A DNA stretch of 64,000 nt from Luteolibacter sp. LG18 (GTDB taxonomy: Bacteria > Verrucomicrobiota > Verrucomicrobiia > Verrucomicrobiales > Akkermansiaceae): assembly GCF_036322585.1 (NCBI RefSeq), contig NZ_AP024600.1:2418001-2482000 (forward strand). The letters run 5' to 3'. The notes under the pieces are model-generated. The model ran no database searches, was not told the DNA's origin, and saw only the letters and a list, made by a program, of their open reading frames with translations. Position numbers and translations under genes: made by a program. This document shows positions 42,369 to 51,198 of the stretch, in pieces; the stretch's first letter is position 1, and every line of letters begins with the position of its first letter.

Positions 42369-44702
42369 TCAGGGGGTGACGGGGGCCAGGCGCATGAAGT
42401 GGTGGGCGGCGCCTGCCGGGGCATCGAAGATCAGGCCGGTGCGGAAGGCATCGCCACGGATCGAGAGGCCTTCCACCAGGGGGAAGGAGGCGAAGTCGGC
42501 ACCGATGCGGAACAGGGAGGTCCATGCGGAGAGATCGGGCGAGGATTGCAGGACGATGGGCCGCCAGTAGGGTGCGGTGTCCAGATTCATGCTGAAACGG
42601 TGGCGTCCTTCCGGCGTCACGGATAGCAGGAGCGCCAGGGCGGCTGGCTCGGGATCGGGGAGGCTGTTGTGGCAGGCGAGCAGGGTGGTGCGGGAGTAGC
42701 TGCCCCGTGTTTCGTTCCGGGTTGCGGCGAGGGTCAGGCCACCGCGGGAGTCCGCCGCGAGTTTGATTTGGGAGCCGAACTTCGTGTTGTTGGCCACTGG
42801 TGTGATGAAGCGCTGCCGCCAGCGATTGCCCACCTTCTCGGCATGGACGAGCACATTGCGTGTCAGGCCGTAATCCAGAAGACGGCGGTAGATCACCATC
42901 GGGCGGTTGCCGGCCATGGCGAAGCCGATCTGAGTGGAGAGCACGTCCACGTAGTCCAGCTTGCCGAGCGTGTAGCTGCCGTTTTTCCCGGCGAGTGAGT
43001 AGAGCCAACCGTTGTTGCAGAATACGGCGTGAACCATACCATCGCTGGCGATGCCGAGGCCCGGGATCTTGCAGTTCGTCGCCGCGTATTCGTGGACCCA
43101 ACCGGACGCGCCACGTCGGAAGAGCCCTTTCTCGGTGAACATCCACGAAACGCCTCCGGGATCCAACGCGAGAGCACATTGCTGGCCGGATGACCCCGTC
43201 GAGGTGACGGTCTCTACGGTCCATGTGCTGCCGGTCTTCACGGCATACATGATGGCTGCGGAAGAGGTGCCCATGCCGGTGTAGAACCCGACATGCGGCC
43301 GCTTGGCGCCATCGATCGCGAGCGCATAAACATTGTCCGAGCTGGAGGAGGTGACGGATACGGGCAAGCTGCTGATTTGCATTTTTCCATCGCTGCCCGG
43401 GGTGGCGTATTTACCGGTCGCGCCGTTGAAGGCTTGGAGTACGCCCAGATTGTCATAGGCATAGTTCCATCCCGGGCTGGGCAGGTCCACCACAGCGGAC
43501 TGCCACAGACCGCCGGTTTTGGAAAACTTCAGTTCACTGGTCAGCCAGGCGAAGAGTTTGGGATCGCCCGCTGGATCGAGTGCGAGGGAATCGAGAGTGG
43601 CGCTGCCCTGTTCATAGGTGGTGAGGTCTTCGGGGGTGTCCCAGGTCTGCGGGATTAGGGTTTCGTAGCGCAGGAGGGATTGGTCCTGCCCGAGGAGATG
43701 GAAGGCGCCATCGGCATCCGCCAGCACCTGATAGGAAGAGGGGCATGGCGAGATGCTCCACACGCCATTGATGCGGGAGATCAGGTTTCCAAGCTGGGTG
43801 GCGCGGATGGTGCCATCCGGGGCGGTGGCTGCACTGCTGACGTCGAGGTTATCGCCGGGGATCGGGACGGCCACGCCGCTGCCGTCCGGGAGGAGCGGCA
43901 GGAATACCGGGGGATAGTTCATTCCCGGAGTGCCGATCAGGTATGGCTCACCGGAGGGGCCGGCGAAGAGCGCGCCGAGCGTGCCTGCACCGGTGGCGGC
44001 GAGCCGGGTCCACTGGCTCCCGGCCTTGACCGCGTAGTAGGCTTGGGCCGCGTTCTGGTCCGTGACGGATGCCCATGCGATCGTCACCGCATCGCCGGGT
44101 GAGACGAGGAGTGCGATTTTCCCAATGGAGCCCGTTTGCTGGAGCACGTTTTCCTCGGTCCATGCCGAGCCCTGGTGTTTCAGGAGTTTCACCTGGGTGG
44201 AGCCGAAGCCGGTCCCATCCTTCGTGACCACCACGAACGGTTCGCCGTCGGAGGTCATGGCGAGGTCCCAACTGGTGGAGAGCGAGTTCGAGAATACGAT
44301 CTCCGGCGTGGTCCAGCCGGTGGCGGTGCGGCGCGAGCAGAGGATGGTCCGGTAGGTATTGCTGTAGTAGGCCCACGCGACGGCGATGTGGCTGCCGCTC
44401 GAGACCACACGGAGCGTGTCGATTTCAGTCGGCAGAGTGAACATCAGATCGTCCCGGCGGTTGCCGTTCTCCCAGACCACGCTCCGCAGGCACGGTGCGG
44501 CGGTCCGGTCGAGATAGACGACGAAGGGGTTGCGTCCTTCGGTCAGTACCATGCGCGCCCAATCCCCGGAGTAGCTCGCGGAATTGGTCCACGTGGTTTT
44601 GTCCGCCAGGGTTTCGCTGCCCCAGGTCATGCCGGAGGAGCCTGCATGCGCCTGGAGGATGAGGCTGAAAAGGGTGAGGATAATCAGGTGAAGTCTTATC
44701 AT
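42369..44702 (-). CDS. Secreted beta-propeller-like protein
   Basis: 777 residues from ATG at 44702, with a signal peptide (MIRLHLIILTLFSLILQAHA). The mature protein is a series of repeated beta units. Their recurring pattern is LALDPAGDPKLFAW, LAIDGAKRPHVGFYTG, LALDPGGVSWMFTEKG and MTSDGEPFVVV, which looks like one or two BNR/Kelch-style propellers. A final domain (RHRFSMNLDTAPYWRPIVLQSSPDLSAWTSL) resembles the C-terminal module of other Verrucomicrobial surface proteins, such as the 14880-20831 protein. No catalytic residues recognised. The frame is open beyond the start only because it runs antisense to the next gene. Confidence 0.75.
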   Translation of the reverse strand: MIRLHLIILTLFSLILQAHAGSSGMTWGSETLADKTTWTNSASYSGDWARMVLTEGRNPFVVYLDRTAAPCLRSVVWENGNRRDDLMFTLPTEIDTLRVVSSGSHIAVAWAYYSNTYRTILCSRRTATGWTTPEIVFSNSLSTSWDLAMTSDGEPFVVVTKDGTGFGSTQVKLLKHQGSAWTEENVLQQTGSIGKIALLVSPGDAVTIAWASVTDQNAAQAYYAVKAGSQWTRLAATGAGTLGALFAGPSGEPYLIGTPGMNYPPVFLPLLPDGSGVAVPIPGDNLDVSSAATAPDGTIRATQLGNLISRINGVWSISPCPSSYQVLADADGAFHLLGQDQSLLRYETLIPQTWDTPEDLTTYEQGSATLDSLALDPAGDPKLFAWLTSELKFSKTGGLWQSAVVDLPSPGWNYAYDNLGVLQAFNGATGKYATPGSDGKMQISSLPVSVTSSSSDNVYALAIDGAKRPHVGFYTGMGTSSAAIMYAVKTGSTWTVETVTSTGSSGQQCALALDPGGVSWMFTEKGLFRRGASGWVHEYAATNCKIPGLGIASDGMVHAVFCNNGWLYSLAGKNGSYTLGKLDYVDVLSTQIGFAMAGNRPMVIYRRLLDYGLTRNVLVHAEKVGNRWRQRFITPVANNTKFGSQIKLAADSRGGLTLAATRNETRGSYSRTTLLACHNSLPDPEPAALALLLSVTPEGRHRFSMNLDTAPYWRPIVLQSSPDLSAWTSLFRIGADFASFPLVEGLSIRGDAFRTGLIFDAPAGAAHHFMRLAPVTP

Positions 44703-44779
44703 GGGCGCGGCGAAAATGTGGCGACGCGCGGAGGATGCGAGGAAAATTCCAGCTCCCGGGGAGCGCCGGGCACTCAGGC

Positions 44780-45928
44780 TCACCCTTCCAGGGCGTGGGC
44801 GAGGAAGCGGCTGGTGTTGCGGGTGATGGGGCCGTCGTCCTCGCGGACGGAGAGGCCGCGGCAGGTGTCGCCGACCATCCAGGCACCCCAGACGCAGGAG
44901 CGGTGGCCGTCCTGGAGGAGGTCGGCCTTTTGCTGGTAGACGAGCGGGCTGTCCGTGTAGTCGCCGCCGGAGTCCGCGGTGATGCGGCCTTGTTCGAAGA
45001 TGCGGACGTTGGCGCCCTCGCGGCCGAGCAGGGGCTTGGCGACGTAGCGGTCGATGCCGGCGCGCTGGAGATCGGCGAAATCGAGCGAGGCGGGCAGGAG
45101 CAGCGGGTGGCCGGGATTGAGTTCCCAGAGGATGGGGAGGAGGCCCTTGTTCGAAAGGAGCATTTTCCAGATCGGCTCGGTGAAGAGGGCGCGGTGCGCG
45201 GGGACGTGGCGGAAGGAGTCCTCCGCGGCCATCCATTCCCAAGGGTAGAGCTTGAAGAGGCGCTGGATGCGGCGTTCCTCGAGGTCGGTGAAATAGCCGT
45301 CCGGGTGGACGCCGAGTTCGTGCATGCCAAGCATGACGGTTTCCTTGCCGGCTTGTCCGGCGGTTTCGGCGAGGTAGGCAATGGTCTGGCGGTCCTCGTG
45401 GGAGTCCCAGACGCAGGCGAAGTGGATGAGGGGCTCGGGGAAGAGGGACCAGCGTTCGACGAGGGCCTCGTGGAGGGAATTGAGCTGGTCGAGGTGCGGG
45501 GTGGTGTCCTCCAGCCATTGCCATTGGATGACGGCGGCTTCGAGCAGGGAGGTGGGGGTGTCGGCGTTGTATTCGAGGAGCTTCGGCGGGCCTTGCCCGT
45601 TCCAGGCGAGATCGAAGCGGCCGTAGAGCGGAACATCGCCGGCGCGCCAGGATTCCTCGATGAGGGGAATGGCGGCGGCGGGGAGGGCGAGGCGGTCCCA
45701 CCAGCCGCGGGCGATGATTTCCTCGCAGGCGTGGAGGCAGAGCCGGTGGAGTTCGTTGGCGGCGTCCTCGAGGACCTCGGCGGCGGCGAGGGAGAGGGTG
45801 ACGTGGCGGCCTTCGGCCCAGTAGGGCTGGCCGTCCGCGCTGTGCCAGGTGAGGCCGGCTTGTTCGACGCGTTCCTTCCAGTTGTGGCGGCGCAGGCGTT
45901 CCTGGATGCGGATGGGGTGATCGGGCAT
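44780..45928 (-). CDS. Glutathionylspermidine synthase-fold ATP-grasp protein (YgiC-like)
   Basis: 382 residues from ATG at 45928. The synthetase half of glutathionylspermidine synthase: FDLAWNGQGPPKLLEYNADTPTSLLEAAVIQWQW and WELNPGHPLLLPA are diagnostic, and YVAKPLLGREGANVRIFE is the ATP-grasp nucleotide site. The amidase half is absent, as in E. coli YgiC/YjfC. It probably ligates an amine to a peptide-like acid, but no YgiC substrate is established. It lies 53 bp after a secreted lipoprotein gene on the same strand, mirroring the ygiB-ygiC pairing. Confidence 0.88.
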   Translation of the reverse strand: MPDHPIRIQERLRRHNWKERVEQAGLTWHSADGQPYWAEGRHVTLSLAAAEVLEDAANELHRLCLHACEEIIARGWWDRLALPAAAIPLIEESWRAGDVPLYGRFDLAWNGQGPPKLLEYNADTPTSLLEAAVIQWQWLEDTTPHLDQLNSLHEALVERWSLFPEPLIHFACVWDSHEDRQTIAYLAETAGQAGKETVMLGMHELGVHPDGYFTDLEERRIQRLFKLYPWEWMAAEDSFRHVPAHRALFTEPIWKMLLSNKGLLPILWELNPGHPLLLPASLDFADLQRAGIDRYVAKPLLGREGANVRIFEQGRITADSGGDYTDSPLVYQQKADLLQDGHRSCVWGAWMVGDTCRGLSVREDDGPITRNTSRFLAHALEG

Positions 45929-45981
45929 GGAGGGAAAATGAAACCGCGAATCAACGCGAATCGACGCGAATGGAGAGGGGA

Positions 45982-46911
45982 TCAGGAAGAGGAGGAGCTG
46001 CCGCCGCTGCTGCCGAAGCCGCCGCGGGAGGAGGGCGAGGAGCTGGAGGAGGAGTGGGTGCTGCCGGATGAGGTGCTGCCCGAGGAGGAGGAGGCGTGGC
46101 TGCCGCTGGTGGTGGACGAGGAGGAGCCGGAGGAGGGGCGCGAGGTGGTGCCGGAGGATGAGTGGGAATCGCTGCCGCCGCTGTCGTGGGAGGAGCTGGA
46201 AGAGGTGGTACTACTGCGTGAGCCGTAGGAGGAGCCGGAGGTGGTGGTGCGGGAGGAGCTGCCGCCGCCGTAGCTGTAGGAGGAGGTGCGGGCCTGTTCG
46301 TCGCGCTGGCGGCGGTAGTTGCTCTCGAAGAGCGGGGCGCGCTGGCTGAAGCTGGAGAAGCCGGGGCCGGGGGAGTAGGAACCGCGGTTTCCGGAGAGGA
46401 GCCAGTACATGGCGAGGGCGGTGCCGAGGCCGGGGCCGGAGGAGTGGCTCTGGTTCTGGTATTGGACGGCCTGCTCGGCGGTGGCGTCGAGTTTCTGCTG
46501 TTGTTTGGCGAGGGCGTCGTCGACGCGCTTCAGGGCCTCGGGCGAGGGGCGGCTGGCGGGGACGTCTTCGGGGCCGGGGGCTTCGGCCCAGGTGTTGTTG
46601 ACGAACCATTTTCCATCCTGCTGCTTGTTGTAGGAGTGCTCGTAGAAGTCATGGGAGGCGGCGTGGTAGTAGCCGACGTCGTCGATGCGGAAGTTGTTCG
46701 GCACTTGGCCGGAGAGGAGCTGGTCGCGCTGGTCGTCGAGCTCGGCGATGAGGCGCTTCGACTCGGACTCGTAGTTGGCCTGGGCCTGGCGGGCCTGGCG
46801 TTCGGAGGAATCGCAGCTCGTGAGGGTGAGGGTGCTGCCCGCCAGGATGATCCAGGTGGAAAGTTGCAGGATGCCGCCGCGGGTGATGGGAAGGGAGGAG
46901 GCGCGTTTCAT
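45982..46911 (-). CDS. Serine-rich lipoprotein paired with the GSP-synthase-like gene
   Basis: 309 residues from ATG at 46911. Lipoprotein signal with lipobox LTSC (Cys at about residue 33). A helical segment (RQAQANYESESKRLIAELDDQRDQLL) is followed by a domain with IDDVGYYHAASHDFYEHSYNKQQDGKWFVNNTW. The last 100 residues are almost only Ser, Gly and Thr, ending GSSGGSSSSS. Position beside a YgiC-like gene suggests a functional analogue of YgiB (DUF1190 lipoprotein), whose tail is likewise low-complexity. Likely anchored to a membrane; the tail could be surface-exposed. Function unknown. Confidence 0.75.
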   Translation of the reverse strand: MKRASSLPITRGGILQLSTWIILAGSTLTLTSCDSSERQARQAQANYESESKRLIAELDDQRDQLLSGQVPNNFRIDDVGYYHAASHDFYEHSYNKQQDGKWFVNNTWAEAPGPEDVPASRPSPEALKRVDDALAKQQQKLDATAEQAVQYQNQSHSSGPGLGTALAMYWLLSGNRGSYSPGPGFSSFSQRAPLFESNYRRQRDEQARTSSYSYGGGSSSRTTTSGSSYGSRSSTTSSSSSHDSGGSDSHSSSGTTSRPSSGSSSSTTSGSHASSSSGSTSSGSTHSSSSSSPSSRGGFGSSGGSSSSS

Positions 46912-47102
46912 GGCGAGCGTCGAAGATAGGGGCTTTCCGCCGGGCCAGTCAATGCAGGTTCGATTCCAAAGGCGGCGCTTGGTTCCAATCGGAGAAATGA
47001 TCAGTCAGCAGTGATCAGAGAAGAGGCGGACCGGGGGATCTCATCGTTTGGGATTTTGGATTTCGTGCTTAGTGCCAGGGCGAAGCTGTGCTGGGTTGGG
47101 GC

Positions 47103-47978
47103 ATGGTCACTGACGCGCCTGCTTTCCTGTCCGCCGCCGCCTGGCGGGAGCGGGAGCGCGCGCACCGGGCGCGGGCGGAGCGGTGGACGCTTCCGGCGCG
47201 GGAGCGGAGGGGACGGCGGGTGCCGCACCCGATCGATGATTTCCTGTTCGTGTACTATCCGTTTTCCTTCGGGAAGCTGGAGGCGTGGCATCCGGGGATG
47301 GGGACGGCGCTGGAGGTGGGGGAGGAGGTGCCGGAGGCGTTCACGCGGGAGCCTTACCGGGTGACGGGCGGGGTGGCGTTCCTGGACGCGGGGCTGCTGG
47401 TGGAGAAGGACCGGCAGCGGCTGCGGTGGACGCTGGAGCTGCTGGAGGCCACGCGGGACCGCGCGCCGAACTTCGCGTGCCACGGGCTGCACGAGTGGGC
47501 GATGGTGTATCGCGGCAAGGAGGTGCGCCATGAGAAGACGACGCCGCTGCGGCTGCCGCAGGAGGAGATCGACGCGGTGGTGGAATCGCGGCCGGTGGTG
47601 TGCTCGCATTTCGACGCGTTCCGGTTTTTCGCGCCGGAGGCCCAGCCGCTGAACCGGCTGCAGCCGACGCTGATGGATCGCCCGGGCTTCGAGCAACCGG
47701 CGTGCATCCACGCGAACATGGACCTCTACAAGTGGGCGGCGAAGTCGATGCCGTGGATCGGCGCGGAGCTGCTGCTGGATTGTTTCGAGCTGGCGGTGAA
47801 ACTGCGGGACCTGGACATGCGGGCGAGCCCGTATGATCTCGGCGCGTGGGGCCGGGTGCCGGTGCGGATCGAGACGCCGGAGGGGCGGCGCGAGTATGAG
47901 GGCGAGCAACGCGCGCTGGCGGCGGAGGCGGCGGTGCTGCGTGGCCGGTTGATCGCGGCGCTGGGGTGGGTGCGATAG
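47103..47978 (+). CDS. Conserved protein, '3-methyladenine DNA glycosylase'-annotated family
   Basis: 291 residues from ATG at 47103. The conserved landmarks HPIDDFLFVYYPF, LEAWHPGMG, FACHGLHEWAMVY, VVCSHFDAFRFF, CIHANMDLYKWAAK and LDMRASPYDLG match a family widespread in Actinobacteria and scattered elsewhere. Database entries often call it 3-methyladenine DNA glycosylase. I see no helix-hairpin-helix or AAG-type active site, so that label is doubtful. Abundant conserved His, Asp and Trp suggest a metalloenzyme. No signal peptide. Followed by a terminator shared with the convergent hexosaminidase. Confidence 0.75.
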   Translation: MVTDAPAFLSAAAWRERERAHRARAERWTLPARERRGRRVPHPIDDFLFVYYPFSFGKLEAWHPGMGTALEVGEEVPEAFTREPYRVTGGVAFLDAGLLVEKDRQRLRWTLELLEATRDRAPNFACHGLHEWAMVYRGKEVRHEKTTPLRLPQEEIDAVVESRPVVCSHFDAFRFFAPEAQPLNRLQPTLMDRPGFEQPACIHANMDLYKWAAKSMPWIGAELLLDCFELAVKLRDLDMRASPYDLGAWGRVPVRIETPEGRREYEGEQRALAAEAAVLRGRLIAALGWVR

Positions 47979-47983
47979 ACGCA

Positions 47984-48018
47984 AAACGACCGGCAAGGAG
48001 TGTCCTCGCCGGTCGTTT
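47984..48018. terminator. Bidirectional terminator between convergent genes
   Basis: AAACGACCGGC (47984-47994) pairs with GCCGGTCGTTT (48008-48018). T runs flank both sides modestly. It serves the 47103 gene and the GH20 gene ending at 48043. Confidence 0.75.
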
Positions 48019-48042
48019 CGATAGGGGTGGGAGAAAAGGCGG

Positions 48043-49992
48043 TCAGTCCGCCTTGCGGAAGTTGATGGAGCCGGTGGAGTCGGTGGAGTCGGTGCCTTCG
48101 TGGCTGTCCGCGGTGGCGCGCAGCGTGAGCTTCGCGGTGGCGGGGACGGCGGATTTCACCTCCAGGGTGTAGGCGGCGTTTTTCGGTTGGCCACCGGTGA
48201 AGCCGCGGTGGGCGTCGGTGGCGATGACCTTGCCATCGGCGAGGAGCTCGATCTTGTCGAACCACAGGCCGAAGCCGCCGCTTTCATAGGCGGGGGTGGC
48301 GGTGTAGGTGCCGGGGGCGAGGGGGCCGGCGAGCGGGCCTTCCAGGGTGACGTCGGTGCGGGCGGGGCTGAGGGCGGCCTTGTCCCACTGGACGGGTGGC
48401 AGCGGCTCGAGCTTGCGGTAGTTCACCTTCATCGCGTCGAGGCGCTTGGCGTGGACGGCGAGGCGTTGCTGGAAGCTCTTGAAGTCCTTGTTCGCGGCGA
48501 TCGTCCAGGTGGTTTCGCCGAGGGCGACGGCGCGCGGGTAGGCCTGGTATTCGACGTGTTCGGGCTTCGGCATCAGCTCGGTCCAGAGCTGGGCCTGGGC
48601 ACCCCATAGGTTCTGCTTCTTGTCCGCGGCCACGTTGGGCAGGTCGCAGTTGAAGTTGTAGACGGAGCGCAGGGTGATGGGGCCTTTGTAGAGCGCCTGG
48701 TTGTCGCCCGGATCGCTGGTCTGGTAGGAGTCGAAATAGAGCGGGCCGACGGGGCAGAGGATGACGGGGTTGCCCTCGTTGGCGACCTTGGCGGCGGTGC
48801 CCATGGAGAGCCAGGGCATGACCACGGCGTTTTTCGGCGTGCCACCGTGGGTGATTTCCTCCCAGCCGACGGCAACGCGGCCTTGCTTCGCGACGTGGGC
48901 GGACATCTGCTCGAAGAGCCAGCTCTGGAGGGCGTTCTCGTCCTTCAGGCCGAGTTCCTTGATGCGCTGCTGGATGTATTCGCTCTGTTTCCACTGGCCC
49001 TTCGGGGCTTCGTCGCCGCCGAAATGGATCCACTTGCCTGGGAACAGGGCCATCGTTTCATCCAGGATGTCCTTGAGGAAGTTGAGGGACTTTTCATCGA
49101 CATTGATGAGATCCGGCGAGTGGTTCGACTTCACCACGGGGGCCTTGCCGGTGGTGGAGAACTCCGGATAGGCGGTGAGCATGACCATGGCGTGCGCGGG
49201 GAACTCGATCTCCGGCATGATGGTGATGTGGAGCTTCGCCGCGTGCTCGACGACTTCCTTCACGTCCTCCTGGGTGTAGAAGCCGCCGCCGTGGAAACTG
49301 CCGTAGTGGAACTTCGCCTTCACCGAGTGGTCGGTGGGGTCCTCGCCGGGATAGGACGCGGGCTGGTCCTGGCCGACCTGGGTGAGCTTCGGGTACTTCT
49401 TGATCTCCAGACGCCAGCCTTCCGAGTCCACGATGTGCCAGTGGAAGCGGTTCATCTTCTGGGTGGCCATCACGTCGAGGTACTTCAGGACGAACTCCTT
49501 CGGCATGAAATGGCGGGCGGTGTCGAGGTGCAGGCCGCGCCACGGGAAGGCGGGGGCGTCCTCGACGGAGACGCAGGCGAGATCGGCGGCCACCGGCTTG
49601 TTGGCGGCGTCATTGCCATAAACCTGCGGTGGCAGGAGCTGGAGCAGGGTCTGCACGCCGTAGAAGACGCCGGCGGAGTCGCCACCCTCGATGAGCGCGC
49701 CCTGTGGGGTGACCTTGAGGCGGTAGCCCTCGGCGGGCAGGCCGGAGGCGATGGCGAGCTTGATCGGGCCAGCCTTGTCGAGGGACACGGGGTGGCCGAG
49801 GCCGTTCTTCAGGCGGGTGCCGAGGTAGCTGGCCTCGTTTTTCAGCTCGTCCGGGGCGCTGATGCCGACGGTGGCGGGGAGCTTGAAGGTGCCGTCCGCC
49901 CGCTGCACGGAGCGCGGTTGCGGGATGAGCGGCAGGGATTCCACGGCAAAGGCGGTGGCCGACAGGGCGATGGTGGTAAGCAATAGACGCAT
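48043..49992 (-). CDS. Secreted beta-N-acetylhexosaminidase, GH20 (first copy)
   Basis: 649 residues from ATG at 49992, with a signal peptide (MRLLLTTIALSATAFA). Removes terminal beta-GlcNAc/GalNAc. A GH20b-type N-domain (IPQPRSVQRADGTFKLPATVGISA) leads to the catalytic barrel: FPWRGLHLDTARHFMP, NRFHWHIVDSEGWRLEIKKYPKL, and IHFGGDEAPKGQW with the Asp-Glu catalytic pair at 327-328. A C-terminal beta module ends in short DST repeats. About 5 kb from a second GH20 gene that differs in domain length, so the pair is unlikely to be a recent tandem copy. Confidence 0.93.
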   Translation of the reverse strand: MRLLLTTIALSATAFAVESLPLIPQPRSVQRADGTFKLPATVGISAPDELKNEASYLGTRLKNGLGHPVSLDKAGPIKLAIASGLPAEGYRLKVTPQGALIEGGDSAGVFYGVQTLLQLLPPQVYGNDAANKPVAADLACVSVEDAPAFPWRGLHLDTARHFMPKEFVLKYLDVMATQKMNRFHWHIVDSEGWRLEIKKYPKLTQVGQDQPASYPGEDPTDHSVKAKFHYGSFHGGGFYTQEDVKEVVEHAAKLHITIMPEIEFPAHAMVMLTAYPEFSTTGKAPVVKSNHSPDLINVDEKSLNFLKDILDETMALFPGKWIHFGGDEAPKGQWKQSEYIQQRIKELGLKDENALQSWLFEQMSAHVAKQGRVAVGWEEITHGGTPKNAVVMPWLSMGTAAKVANEGNPVILCPVGPLYFDSYQTSDPGDNQALYKGPITLRSVYNFNCDLPNVAADKKQNLWGAQAQLWTELMPKPEHVEYQAYPRAVALGETTWTIAANKDFKSFQQRLAVHAKRLDAMKVNYRKLEPLPPVQWDKAALSPARTDVTLEGPLAGPLAPGTYTATPAYESGGFGLWFDKIELLADGKVIATDAHRGFTGGQPKNAAYTLEVKSAVPATAKLTLRATADSHEGTDSTDSTGSINFRKAD

Positions 49993-50141
49993 GACAGACA
50001 AAAGGACCGGCCCCGATACGAGCAGGGCGTGCGGGTTCTGTCGATGGGGGAGGGGGTGGTCGGGGGAGGAGACCTCCAGCGGGGGATTGCGGAGGGATTC
50101 GCGGATTGAAGGCGGGGGGCTGTTTCCGCTATCCTGCCACG

Positions 50142-50615
50142 ATGAGAAAGGCGCTGCTCCTCGTCATGGCGATGCTGGGGCTGGCGGGATGCGGGCGGCG
50201 GAATACGGCTGAAGTGGCACGAACGCTCGCGGCTCCGGTGGAGAAGATTCTGCTGCGCCGGACGGCATGCTTCGGCCGATGCCCGGTCTACACGGTGAGC
50301 TTTTGCCGGGACGGGCGCGCGGAGTTGCAGGCTGAGGCGCATCTGTCTCGGCGTGGGAGCTTCACGGGACGGATTGAGGCGGCGGCTTTCGCGGAGTTAT
50401 CCGAACGGATCGGGAACGGGAAGTTCGATCGTTTCGCGCCTCGCTATGATGCCGCTTACACGGATGCCCCGTCCTGTACGGTCACGGTCTTGCGGGCGGA
50501 TGGGGCGGGAAGCTCGGTTTATGAATACGGCAGCGAGGGGCCGGACGGGCTCCATGTGATCCAGAAGGCGATCGACGCGGCGCGGGACGGCATCGATTGG
50601 CAGCCGGTGAAATGA
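50142..50615 (+). CDS. DUF6438-type lipoprotein
   Basis: 157 residues from ATG at 50142. Lipobox LAGC (signal about 1-17). RRTACFGRCPVYTVSFCRDG carries the CFGxCPxY motif typical of DUF6438, whose paired cysteines may form a disulfide. The C-terminal part (AGSSVYEYGSEGPDGLHVIQKAIDAA) also fits. Function unknown; presumably periplasmic, membrane-anchored. Confidence 0.8.
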   Translation: MRKALLLVMAMLGLAGCGRRNTAEVARTLAAPVEKILLRRTACFGRCPVYTVSFCRDGRAELQAEAHLSRRGSFTGRIEAAAFAELSERIGNGKFDRFAPRYDAAYTDAPSCTVTVLRADGAGSSVYEYGSEGPDGLHVIQKAIDAARDGIDWQPVK

Positions 50616-50666
50616 CGTGCAGGCTTTTGGCTCGCCAGCGTCACCAGCCTGCCCCGACTCTGGGCC

Positions 50667-51140
50667 ATGTCCGCCATCGATCTCGAACGTCTCACCGCCT
50701 ACCACGAGGCCGGGCACGCCGTGATCGCGCTGTCGCAGGGGCGGATGCTCCAGGAGGTCAGCATCGTGCCGAAACTGCGGCGGCTGGGGCACTGCGAGGT
50801 GAAGAAGGGCACGGCGAAAAAGCTCAAGGACACCCTTGAAACCGATCTTCTCATTCTGCTCGCCGGGATGGCGGCGGAGGCGCGGCTCACCGGGCGCTAC
50901 CACCTGTCCGGCGCGGCGCAGGATTTGGAAATGGCGCGGCGGCTGGCGGAAATGCGGGCTCCGAACCCGCGCCAGGGCGAGCGCCTGCTGGAGCGGACGC
51001 TTGCCAAGGTGGAGCACCTGCTGGAGGACGCCGGCACCTGGGCCGCGGTGGAAGCGGTGGCGGAGGAACTGTGCAAGTCCCGGAAAATCAGTGGTCGCGC
51101 GGCCCGGCATTTCTACGAGCTGGCCATCGCCCGGCGGTGA
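50667..51140 (+). CDS. Stand-alone M41-like (FtsH peptidase-fold) protein
   Basis: 157 residues. YHEAGHAVIAL carries HExxH at 13-17 in the exact context of FtsH peptidase domains, followed by a helical region (LILLAGMAAEARLTGRYHLSGAAQDLEMARRLA) like the M41 core, where LxGxxAE and SGAxxDxxxA recur. There is no AAA ATPase domain, membrane helix or signal. It is therefore a free-standing putative zinc peptidase, or a catalytically altered relative. 58 bp before purB and 51 bp after the DUF6438 gene on the same strand. Confidence 0.75.
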   Translation: MSAIDLERLTAYHEAGHAVIALSQGRMLQEVSIVPKLRRLGHCEVKKGTAKKLKDTLETDLLILLAGMAAEARLTGRYHLSGAAQDLEMARRLAEMRAPNPRQGERLLERTLAKVEHLLEDAGTWAAVEAVAEELCKSRKISGRAARHFYELAIARR

Positions 51141-51198
51141 AGCCGGGGTGGTCCTCCGGGGCTTGCGCTGTTCGGCCGGGTTTCCTACGGTCCGCCGC

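Noticed and set aside
42369..45701. Extension of the propeller gene to 1,110 codons
   Set aside because: Everything upstream of 44702 is Pro/Arg-rich antisense of the GSP-synthase-like gene; a clean signal peptide marks the real start.
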